A DNA stretch of 64,000 bases from NCBI GenBank assembly GCA_036745275.1, contig DAIOGK010000005.1, forward strand, positions 139,784 through 203,783. Direction: 5' to 3'. The stretch comes from JAIUNP01 sp020161975. GTDB lineage: Bacteria; Pseudomonadota; Alphaproteobacteria; Rhizobiales; Beijerinckiaceae. Both the position numbers and the translations under genes were made by a program. The notes beneath the pieces were generated by a model that searched no databases, was not told the origin of the DNA, and saw nothing but the letters and a program-made list of their open reading frames with translations. Below, one piece after another: positions 17,819-24,458 of the stretch. Positions within the stretch are counted from its first letter, which is position 1. Every line of letters begins with the position of its first letter.

Positions 17819-18151
17819 ATGTTCAAGTTTGAAGATTTCCAGAAATTCGGTCAGGACGGTTCGGAGAACGTGCAGAAGGCGTTCGCTGCCTCGCAGAAGT
17901 CGGCCCAGGCGATTTTCGCCGAGGTGCAGGACTACTCGAAGAAGTCGGTTGAGGCCGGTCAGGCCCACTTCGAGAAGCTGCTCGGCGTGAAGGCCCTCGA
18001 CAAGGCCATCGAGCTTCAGACCAGCTTCGCCAAGTCGTCCTACGAGGGCTTCGTTGCCCACGCCACCAAGCTCGGCGAGCTCTACACCAACGCCGCCAAG
18101 GAAGCTGCCAAGCCGTTCGAGGCTGCGGTTGCCAAGGCTCAGGCCAAGTAA
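17819..18151 (+). CDS. Phasin family protein
   Basis: A 110-residue protein starting MFKFEDFQKFGQDG; this ATG follows GGAG at 6 nt. It is almost entirely amphipathic helix rich in Ala, Lys and Glu: NVQKAFAASQKSAQAIFAE, AHFEKLLGVKALDKAIELQ, TSFAKSSYEGFVAHATKLGELY, ending in an Ala/Lys tail. This is the phasin_2 pattern. Phasins coat polyhydroxyalkanoate granules and influence granule number and size. No PHA synthase or PhaR is in the window. Codon use appears strongly biased (repeated AAG, GAG, CTC), in line with high expression. It has its own promoter region and two downstream terminators. Confidence 0.92.
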   Translation: MFKFEDFQKFGQDGSENVQKAFAASQKSAQAIFAEVQDYSKKSVEAGQAHFEKLLGVKALDKAIELQTSFAKSSYEGFVAHATKLGELYTNAAKEAAKPFEAAVAKAQAK

Positions 18152-18226
18152 TTTTGCGATGCGGGGCAACCCGCTTCGGCAGTGAATGGTACGGCGCGCT
18201 GTTCCTCCCGCGCGCGCCGAATGGAA

Positions 18227-18258
18227 GGCCCGGCGCTCCTCCCCCAGCCGGGCCTTTT
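18227..18258 (+). terminator. Intrinsic terminator 1 of the phasin gene
   Basis: GGCCCGGC stem (18227-18234), 12-nt loop, GCCGGGCC (18247-18254), then TTTT. It is about 75 nt past the phasin stop. Confidence 0.85.
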
Positions 18259-18264
18259 CATTTT

Positions 18265-18296
18265 CGCCGCGCCGTCACCAGACGGCGCGGCGTTTT
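18265..18296 (+). terminator. Intrinsic terminator 2, in tandem
   Basis: Perfect 12-bp stem CGCCGCGCCGTC / GACGGCGCGGCG with an ACCA loop, followed by TTTTC TTT. It stands 6 nt after terminator 1 and insulates the downstream msrQ-like gene. Confidence 0.88.
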
Positions 18297-18345
18297 CTTT
18301 ATGGCCACATTCTTCACTATGAACGAACTGGGGGGAGCGAATCAC

Positions 18346-19203
18346 ATGGCAATGCTGTGGCAGGACACCGGCGGAAAGGTCTCGCCCTCGCGCGTGACCG
18401 CCTTGGCGCTGGTCTGCCTGCCGGCGTGCTGGCTGGCGATGAACGCAGCTCTCGGCCAGCTTGGCCCGCGCCCGATGACCGCCGCCATTCACGAAACCGG
18501 GGACTGGGCCCTGCGCCTTGTCTGGCTCGCCCTGCTGATACGGCCGGCACGACGCATTCTGGATTGGCCGCGCCTCATCGGATTGCGAAGGATTGTCGGC
18601 GTCTCCGCCTTTTCCTATGCCGGGCTGCACCTGACACTCTACGCGGCAGACCTGAAATGGGACCTTCTGAAGGTCGGCAGCGAGATTGCGCAGCGCATTT
18701 ACCTCGGCCTCGGCTTTGCCAGCCTGACCGCGCTGGCTGTCCTGGCCGCAACCTCGCGCGATTCGGAAATTCGGCGGCTTGGTGCCGGGGCGTGGAAAGA
18801 TCTGCACCGGCTCGTTTATCCCGCCGCCGTGCTGATGCTGGTGCATTTTTTCCTGCAATCGAAGCTGAATGTCACCCAGCCGGTGCTGATGGCCGGCCTG
18901 CTTGTCTGGCTGTTCGGCTGGCGCTGGCTCGAATCGAATCGCCGGACGAACGCCGGCAGTCTTGTCCTGCTCGCAGTGTTCGCGGCATTTGCGACCATGG
19001 CCATCGAAGCGGCCTGGTATGGCCTGATGACCGGGGTACCCGCGCAGCAGATTCTCACCGCAAATTTTGAATTCGACTATGAAATCAGAATGATGTGGTG
19101 GGTTCTTGCTATGGGTTTTGTGGCAGCGGCGCTTCAGGCCTGGCGCGGGATGGCGAGCACAAAAAAGCCGCCGATGAGGCCGGCGGCTTTCAATAATCCG
19201 TGA
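18346..19203 (+). CDS. MsrQ-like ferric-reductase-type haem membrane protein
   Basis: A 285-residue protein starting MAMLWQDTGG; the ATG at 18346 has GGGGGAG at 8 nt, and earlier in-frame Mets fall in or next to the terminators. It has six or more membrane helices and the ferric_reduct domain. Histidines placed as haem ligands lie in FSYAGLHLTLY and WKDLHRLVYP...LMLVHFFLQ. MsrQ feeds electrons to the periplasmic methionine sulfoxide reductase MsrP; no msrP is adjacent, so the electron acceptor is unproven. The last 40 nt of the gene also form a terminator for the convergent NDUFA12 gene. Confidence 0.82.
   Translation: MAMLWQDTGGKVSPSRVTALALVCLPACWLAMNAALGQLGPRPMTAAIHETGDWALRLVWLALLIRPARRILDWPRLIGLRRIVGVSAFSYAGLHLTLYAADLKWDLLKVGSEIAQRIYLGLGFASLTALAVLAATSRDSEIRRLGAGAWKDLHRLVYPAAVLMLVHFFLQSKLNVTQPVLMAGLLVWLFGWRWLESNRRTNAGSLVLLAVFAAFATMAIEAAWYGLMTGVPAQQILTANFEFDYEIRMMWWVLAMGFVAAALQAWRGMASTKKPPMRPAAFNNP
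19161..19189 (-). terminator. Leftward intrinsic terminator embedded in the 3' end of the msrQ-like CDS
   Basis: Read on the minus strand: GCCGCCG, 7-nt loop, CGGCGGC, then TTTTTT. It is correctly placed 33 nt after the stop of the NDUFA12 gene. The A-run of the plus strand encodes Lys-Lys of the msrQ-like protein's tail. Confidence 0.75.
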
Positions 19204-19221
19204 CGTGTCCGGAAACGGGTG

Positions 19222-19629
19222 TCAGCCGCCCGGCGTCCAGGGCTTGTAATCGCCGGTCGCGGGCGGGCGCTGGCCGCTTGCCAGCGTCGAGCCCGGCGGA
19301 TGATAGGCGCCAGGCGTACCGGTCAGATTCGGAATGTGCGGGAGCTGCCAGTCACGCGGCTGATAATCTTCCTTGGTCGGCGGCGTATCGACGCGATGGT
19401 GCATCCAGCCATGCCAGCCGGGCGGAATCTTTGAACCGTCAACCTCGCCCTTGAAAATGACCCAGCGACGCTCAAAACCAAGCGTCTTGTCCTTCACCCC
19501 GCCGCGCGTCCGGTAATAGATGTTGCCGAACTCATCCTCGCCCACGCGCTCGCCCTTGCGGTAGGTGTACCACCGGGTGCCCATGGTCTGGCCGTTCCAC
19601 CAGGTAAAAATCTCTTTGAGAAGGCTCAT
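19222..19629 (-). CDS. NADH:ubiquinone oxidoreductase accessory subunit NDUFA12 family
   Basis: A 135-residue protein starting MSLLKEIFTWWNGQTMGTRW. The upstream in-frame extension of 78 codons is atypical and rejected. Diagnostic family features are WWNGQT-GT, FGNIYYR, RRWVIF, GEVDGSKIPPGWHGWMHH-VD and a Pro-rich tail with PNLTGT, YHPPGS and GDYKPWTP. NDUFA12/B17.2 is a supernumerary complex I subunit shared by mitochondria and alphaproteobacteria and is found on the matrix-side (cytoplasmic) arm. It is monocistronic here. Confidence 0.92.
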   Translation of the reverse strand: MSLLKEIFTWWNGQTMGTRWYTYRKGERVGEDEFGNIYYRTRGGVKDKTLGFERRWVIFKGEVDGSKIPPGWHGWMHHRVDTPPTKEDYQPRDWQLPHIPNLTGTPGAYHPPGSTLASGQRPPATGDYKPWTPGG

Positions 19630-19820
19630 GGCTATCACGCGTCCTCTGGCGCCGATCCCGCGCCGAATGACCTTCTCTTGCCGCGAAGCCTCTGAACTGT
19701 CCAGAAAATTCGCCACTTTTGGCGGCACTTTTCCCGCCAGAGCACCGGTCCGCCCTCCGGAAGCCGTCCCAGGCGCCCCACTAGATATAGTAGGTGGCCA
19801 GAGCGCGACTTCTGTCCATA

Positions 19821-19839
19821 TGGTTAACCATGCGTAAAC
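19821..19839. promoter_or_regulatory. Candidate CtrA box
   Basis: The palindrome ATGGTTAACCAT contains TTAACCAT, a CtrA-type motif. It continues as TTAA-N7-TAAA (19825-19839), one base from the full TTAA-N7-TTAA site. CtrA is the cell-cycle regulator controlled through DivK and PleD, both encoded in this window. Which neighbour it would serve is unclear. Confidence 0.35.
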
Positions 19840-19950
19840 GTCCGAATGCCCGCCCCGGCTCACGCCCGATCTGCGATTCCCGCGATTCGCAACGGGATTC
19901 CAATGGGTTGGAATGTCATCCTCATATCATCCCCACTGTTCACACCCTCG

Positions 19951-19998
19951 ACACAAGATATTGATGCAATCGCGTCAAGCGATAACTACATATTGACG
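19951..19998 (+). promoter_or_regulatory. Paired NrdR-like boxes upstream of nrdJ
   Basis: Box 1 ACACAAGATATTGATG (19951-19966) and box 2 TAACTACATATTGACG (19983-19998) share ATATTGA at an offset of 32 bp, about three helical turns. NrdR, the ATP/dATP-sensing ribonucleotide reductase repressor, binds tandem boxes (ACACwATATATwGTGT consensus) 31-32 bp apart. Each box is imperfect in its right half; the spacing and the nrdJ context carry the call. Confidence 0.6.
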
Positions 19999-20222
19999 AA
20001 AGGCGGAATCAGAGCCTAGCTTCACCCATCGTTGCGGAAGGACTGGTCCTGACGCGGCCCACCGGTGCGCCCTTGCGGGTGCCGGGCGGGTTCGTTTCAA
20101 GGCCGTGTCAGACGGAAACAACAGTCCATCGCAACGGACAGGGTAAGCATCAAACAGTTTTGTGGGCAGGTGCCGTTGAACGCGGCCCGGGACCTTTGCG
20201 TCCCAAAATCGGGGAATGACCA

Positions 20223-23200
20223 ATGCGCTTTGAACGGCGGTACACGACAGCGGGACGCTCACCCTACGAGGCAATCCCCTTCCACACCACGAAGTCGGAA
20301 ATCCGCAACCCGGACGGGTCGGTGGTGTTCCGGCTGGAGCAGCTTGAGGTTCCCGAAAGCTGGAGCCAGGTTGCCGCGGACGTGCTGGCCCAGAAGTATT
20401 TCCGGAAGGCCGGCGTGCCCAAGGCACTGAAGCGCGTTGAGGAGAACGACGTTCCCGCCTTCCTGTGGCGTGCGGTTGCGGATGAGGCTGCCCTGACCGG
20501 TCTGCCGGAGAAGGAGCGCGCGGGCTCGGAAACCTCGGCCAAGCAGGTGTTCGACCGTCTTGCCGGTTGCTGGACCTACTGGGGCTGGAAGGGTGGCTAT
20601 TTCACCACCGAGGAAGACGCCTCCGCATTCTACGACGAATTGCGCTTCATGCTGGCAACGCAGAAATGCGCGCCGAACTCGCCGCAGTGGTTCAACACCG
20701 GCCTGCACTGGGCCTATGGCATCGACGGCCCCGGCCAGGGCCATTTCTATGTCGACCCGTTCACCGGCAAGCTGACCAAGTCGAAGTCGGCCTATGAGCA
20801 TCCCCAGCCGCACGCCTGCTTCATCCAGTCGGTGCAGGATGACCTCGTGAACGAAGGCGGCATCATGGATCTGTGGGTGCGCGAGGCGCGCCTGTTCAAG
20901 TACGGCTCGGGCACCGGCTCGAACTTCTCCCGCCTGCGCGGCGAAGGCGAGCGGCTGTCGGGCGGGGGCCGTTCCTCCGGCCTGATGAGCTTCCTCAAGA
21001 TTGGCGACCGCGCCGCCGGCGCCATCAAGTCGGGCGGCACCACGCGCCGCGCCGCCAAAATGGTGGTGGTCGATGCCGACCATCCCGACATCGAGGCCTA
21101 TATCGACTGGAAGGTGAAAGAGGAGGAGAAGGTTGCCGCCCTCGTCACCGGCTCCAAGACGCTCTCCAGGCACCTCAAAGCCATCCTCAAGGCCTGCGTG
21201 AACTGCGAAGGCTCGGGCGATGCCTGCTTTGATCCCGAGAAGAACCCGGCGCTGAAGCGCGAGATCCGCGCCGCTCGCAAGGCGCATGTGCCGGATGGCT
21301 CGATCAAGCGCGTGCTCCAGTTCGCACGGCAGGGTTTCCGTGATCTCTCGGTCGACATCTACGACACCGATTGGGATTCCGAAGCCTATCTCACCGTTGC
21401 CGGCCAGAACTCGAACAACTCGGTGCGCGTCACCGACGAGTTCCTGCGCGCCGTCGAGGCGGACGGCCAGTGGGCGCTGACCTCGCGCACCACGGGCAAG
21501 CCGATCAAGGAGATCGGCGCCCGTCCGCTGTGGGACAAGATCGGCTATGCCGCCTGGGCCTGCGCCGACCCCGGCCTCCAGTTCCACACCACCGTCAACG
21601 ACTGGCACACCTGCAAGGCTTCGGGCGAGATCGTCGCATCGAACCCCTGCTCGGAGTACATGTTCCTTGACGACACCGCCTGCAATCTCGCCTCGCTGAA
21701 CCTGCTGGAGTTCTACGATCCGGCGACCCGGCAGTTCGACATCGCGGCCTATGAGCACGGCGTGCGCCTCTGGACGGTTGTGCTCGAAATCTCGGTGTTG
21801 ATGGCACAGTTCCCTTCGAAGGAAATCGCCCAGCTTTCGTATGATTTCCGCACACTCGGTCTCGGCTATGCCAACATCGGCGGCCTGCTGATGACCATGG
21901 GCCTGTCCTATGACTCCAAGGAAGGCCGCGCGCTCTGCGGCGCACTTTCCGCCGTCATGACTGGTATCTGCTACGCGACCTCGGCGGAGATGGCGGGCGA
22001 ACTTGGCCCCTTCCCCTCCTATCCGAAGAACAAGCACCACATGCTGCGCGTCATCCGCAATCACGCGCGCGCGGCGCGGGGCGAGACCTCGGGCTATGAG
22101 GCGCTGTCGATCAACCCGGTCGCGCTCGACCATGCCTCCTGCCCCGTGAAGGAACTGATTCCCCATGCCGTCGCGGCCTGGGATCAGGCGCTGGCGCTTG
22201 GCGAGAAGCATGGCTACCGCAACGCGCAGGTTTCGGTGGTCGCCCCCACTGGCACCATCGGCCTTGTGATGGATTGCGACACCACGGGCATCGAACCGGA
22301 TTTCGCACTGGTGAAGTTCAAGAAGCTGGCCGGCGGCGGCTACTTCAAGATCATCAACCGCGCGGTTCCCTCGGCGCTGCGGGCGCTCGGCTATCGCGAA
22401 AGCGAAATCGCCGAGATCGAAGCCTACGCCGTCGGCCACGGCTCGCTGAAGCAGGCGCCTGCCATCAACGTGGCGACGCTGGGCGCGCGCGGATTTACGG
22501 CGGACGTGCTGGCCAAGATCGAGAAGGCGCTTCCTGCTGCCTTCGACATCAAGTTCGTGTTCAATCGCTGGACGCTGGGCGACGATTTCCTCAAGGATGG
22601 GCTGAAGATTCCGGCAGACAAGCTGGCTGATCCCGCCTTCGAGGTGCTGCCCTTCCTCGGCTTCACCAAGGGGGAGATCGAGGCGGCGAACATCCACATC
22701 TGCGGTGCAATGACGCTCGAAGGTGCACCGCACCTGAAGGCCGAGCATCTGCCGGTGTTCGATTGCGCCAACCCCTGCGGCAAGCTGGGCAAGCGCTATC
22801 TCTCGGTCAACAGCCACATCGACATGATGGCAGCGGCGCAGCCCTTTATCTCGGGCGCGATCTCCAAGACCATCAACATGCCGAACGATGCCTCGGTTGA
22901 GGATTGCAAGGACGCCTATATGCGCTCCTGGCGCCTCGCGCTGAAGGCGAACGCGCTCTACCGCGACGGCTCCAAGCTCTCGCAGCCGCTCAACGCCGCG
23001 CTGATCGAGGATGAGGCGGATGAGGATGGCGACGCGGTGGAGACCTTCGTCTCCCTGCCCGCTGCCGCCAAGGCGACGCAGATCACCGAGAAGATCGTCG
23101 AACGCATCATCGAGCGCGTGGAGGTTTCCCGCGAGCGTGAAAAGCTGCCTTCCCGCCGCAAGGGCTACACCCAGAAGGCGATCGTTGGCGGCCACAAGGT

Positions 23201-23912
23201 CTATCTCCGCACCGGCGAATACGACGACGGGCGCCTCGGCGAGATCTTCATCGACATGCACAAGGAAGGCGCCGCCTTCCGCGCGATGATGAACAACTTC
23301 GCCATCGCGGTCTCGCTCGGCCTGCAATATGGCGTGCCGCTCGATGAATATGTCGAGGCCTTCACCTTCACCCGCTTCGAGCCGGCGGGCCTGGTGATGG
23401 GCAACGAATCGATCAAGAACGCAACGTCGATCCTCGACTATGTGTTCCGTGAACTCGCTGTCTCCTACCTGTCGCGTTACGAACTGGCCCATGTCTCGCC
23501 CGACGAGATTGGCAACACCGTACTCGGCGGCGGCGTCGGCCAGGACCCGGATCTGGACGCGGCCCCGCCCGCCCCTGCCCCGGTGTCCAAGGGCTTTGTC
23601 CGCTCAAAGACGGTGAACTTCTCGGCCTTCTCCGTGGTCGGCGGCAACGCTGCGGGTGAGAACGGCAAATCGACGGCCGGATACTCGGTCGTCGGCGCCA
23701 CGGCGCTGAAGCAGGATGAGGAGACGGCGCACGCGGTCGAAACCCTCGGCTTTGCCAAGCCCGCAGCGCCCTCGGTGGCCGACAAGCGCAAAGAGGCGCA
23801 GATGAAGGGCTACGTCGGCGAGGCCTGCCCCGAATGCGCCAACTTCACGCTGGTCCGCAACGGGACGTGTTTGAAGTGTGACACTTGCGGCAGCACAACG
23901 GGCTGTTCGTGA
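20223..23912 (+). CDS. nrdJ: Vitamin B12-dependent ribonucleoside-diphosphate reductase (class II)
   Basis: A 1229-residue class II ribonucleotide reductase reducing nucleotides to deoxynucleotides with adenosylcobalamin as radical source. The ATG follows GGGGAAT. An N-terminal extension (MRFERRYTTAGRSPYEAI) is typical of alphaproteobacterial NrdJ. The active-site loop ASNPCSEYMFLDD has the N-x-C-x-E motif (Cys476, Glu478). Further signatures are GSGTGSNFSRLRGEGE, VVAPTGTIGLVMDCDTTGIEPDF and a C-terminal Zn-ribbon CPEC...CLKCDTCGSTTGCS that resembles the redox-active Cys tail. No class I nrdAB is in the window. Regulation by NrdR is suggested by the upstream boxes. The gene is followed by a terminator-like hairpin. 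Confidence 0.97.
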   Translation: MRFERRYTTAGRSPYEAIPFHTTKSEIRNPDGSVVFRLEQLEVPESWSQVAADVLAQKYFRKAGVPKALKRVEENDVPAFLWRAVADEAALTGLPEKERAGSETSAKQVFDRLAGCWTYWGWKGGYFTTEEDASAFYDELRFMLATQKCAPNSPQWFNTGLHWAYGIDGPGQGHFYVDPFTGKLTKSKSAYEHPQPHACFIQSVQDDLVNEGGIMDLWVREARLFKYGSGTGSNFSRLRGEGERLSGGGRSSGLMSFLKIGDRAAGAIKSGGTTRRAAKMVVVDADHPDIEAYIDWKVKEEEKVAALVTGSKTLSRHLKAILKACVNCEGSGDACFDPEKNPALKREIRAARKAHVPDGSIKRVLQFARQGFRDLSVDIYDTDWDSEAYLTVAGQNSNNSVRVTDEFLRAVEADGQWALTSRTTGKPIKEIGARPLWDKIGYAAWACADPGLQFHTTVNDWHTCKASGEIVASNPCSEYMFLDDTACNLASLNLLEFYDPATRQFDIAAYEHGVRLWTVVLEISVLMAQFPSKEIAQLSYDFRTLGLGYANIGGLLMTMGLSYDSKEGRALCGALSAVMTGICYATSAEMAGELGPFPSYPKNKHHMLRVIRNHARAARGETSGYEALSINPVALDHASCPVKELIPHAVAAWDQALALGEKHGYRNAQVSVVAPTGTIGLVMDCDTTGIEPDFALVKFKKLAGGGYFKIINRAVPSALRALGYRESEIAEIEAYAVGHGSLKQAPAINVATLGARGFTADVLAKIEKALPAAFDIKFVFNRWTLGDDFLKDGLKIPADKLADPAFEVLPFLGFTKGEIEAANIHICGAMTLEGAPHLKAEHLPVFDCANPCGKLGKRYLSVNSHIDMMAAAQPFISGAISKTINMPNDASVEDCKDAYMRSWRLALKANALYRDGSKLSQPLNAALIEDEADEDGDAVETFVSLPAAAKATQITEKIVERIIERVEVSREREKLPSRRKGYTQKAIVGGHKVYLRTGEYDDGRLGEIFIDMHKEGAAFRAMMNNFAIAVSLGLQYGVPLDEYVEAFTFTRFEPAGLVMGNESIKNATSILDYVFRELAVSYLSRYELAHVSPDEIGNTVLGGGVGQDPDLDAAPPAPAPVSKGFVRSKTVNFSAFSVVGGNAAGENGKSTAGYSVVGATALKQDEETAHAVETLGFAKPAAPSVADKRKEAQMKGYVGEACPECANFTLVRNGTCLKCDTCGSTTGCS

Positions 23913-23936
23913 TTTGAAGTTCGCGCATTGATCGGA

Positions 23937-23963
23937 ATGGCCGGGTTCGCCCGACCATTTTCG
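23937..23963 (+). terminator. Probable terminator of nrdJ
   Basis: ATGG-C-CGGG, TTCG loop, CCCG-A-CCAT, then TTTTC. The stem has one C/A mismatch and a stable TTCG tetraloop. It sits 25 nt past the nrdJ stop. Its ATGGCCGGG...CCAT outline also resembles the nearby palindromic repeats. Confidence 0.65.
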
Positions 23964-23984
23964 TTTCGGTGTTCACAGCGTTGC

Positions 23985-24019
23985 AAGACATGGATGGTCC
24001 GCCTTCGCGGACCATGACG
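23985..24019 (+). repeat. REP-like palindrome, copy A
   Basis: A 35-nt element: left flank AAGACATGG, then the perfect hairpin ATGGTCCGC-CTTC-GCGGACCAT, then GACG. It is the same unit as copies B, C and D. It points toward copy B, with only 25 nt between them, so A and B form an inverted pair. Confidence 0.85.
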
Positions 24020-24044
24020 AATTGAGACGCGCTGCCATTTTCAC

Positions 24045-24079
24045 CGTCATGGTCCGCGCAGGCGGACCATCCACGTCTT
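24045..24079 (-). repeat. REP-like palindrome, copy B (inverted)
   Basis: Read on the minus strand: AAGACGTGG, hairpin ATGGTCCGC-CTGC-GCGGACCAT, GACG. It differs from copy A at only two positions (flank A/G, loop T/G). Flanking bases also match beyond the 35 nt (CGTTG...), so the inverted unit is slightly longer. It lies 33 nt upstream of the GIY-YIG start. Confidence 0.85.
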
Positions 24080-24112
24080 TACAACGTCCTTCACAAACAA
24101 CACATTCTCTCC

Positions 24113-24403
24113 ATGGATCGCGGCGGCTGGGTCTACATCATGACAAACCGCCCAGACGGCACGCTCTACATTGGCGTCACCAGCAATCTAACGCGCCGGG
24201 CCTATGAACACCGCGAGGGCCTGATCGAGGGATTCACCCGGCAATACGGCCTCAAACGCCTCGTCTGGTATGAGCGGTTTGACGATATCCGCGATGCCAT
24301 CGCGCGCGAGAAGCGGATGAAGACCTGGCTGCGCGCATGGAAAGCCCGCGCCATCATGCAGATGAACCCCGATTGGGACGACCTCTACGAAACGCTCGCA
24401 TAA
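24113..24403 (+). CDS. Small GIY-YIG nuclease-family protein
   Basis: A 96-residue stand-alone GIY-YIG domain of the COG2827 type. Motifs in order: WVYIM (GIY position, residues 6-10), LYIGVTSNLTRR (YIG at 19-21, catalytic-type Arg at 28-29), YEH, LVWYE, AIAREKRMKTW (metal-binding-type Glu in REK) and a final NPDWDDLYETL. All expected active-site positions are present, so the enzyme could nick DNA. No ribosome-binding site is obvious. The gene sits between copies B and C of a palindromic repeat in inverted orientation, unlike its operonic neighbours. A role acting on those repeats is inference; the family has no firmly known function. Confidence 0.9.
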   Translation: MDRGGWVYIMTNRPDGTLYIGVTSNLTRRAYEHREGLIEGFTRQYGLKRLVWYERFDDIRDAIAREKRMKTWLRAWKARAIMQMNPDWDDLYETLA

Positions 24404-24412
24404 CGGCAGGGG

Positions 24413-24447
24413 AAGACATGGATGGCCCGTCTGCGCGGACCAAGACG
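24413..24447 (+). repeat. REP-like palindrome, copy C
   Basis: AAGACATGG, ATGGCCCGT-CTGC-GCGGACCA, AGACG: same 35-nt unit with several mismatches in the stem, so apparently an older copy. It begins 9 nt after the GIY-YIG stop and lies opposite in orientation to copy B, so the gene is bracketed by inverted copies. Confidence 0.8.
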
Positions 24448-24458
24448 AGGAGGACCTC

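Larger units (their letters stand above)
19630..20222. other. Long intergenic region between NDUFA12 and nrdJ
   Basis: 593 bp with no convincing gene. It holds a TTAACCAT palindrome (19821-19832), a paired NrdR-like box (19951-19998) and a leader of roughly 220 nt before nrdJ with several GC hairpins (for example GTGCGCCCTTGCGGGTGCC near 20076). I looked for a cobalamin riboswitch B12-box and did not see one. Confidence 0.6.

Noticed and set aside
19999..20222. Cobalamin riboswitch before nrdJ
   Set aside because: No B12-box-like core was found. Class II enzymes use cobalamin, and such riboswitches usually control B12-independent alternatives or transport.
20259..23492. 1077-codon open frame on the minus strand opposite nrdJ
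   Set aside because: It mirrors the codon bias of nrdJ (Ala/Arg/Gly/His/Leu composition), shows no family motifs, and lies wholly inside a well-identified gene.
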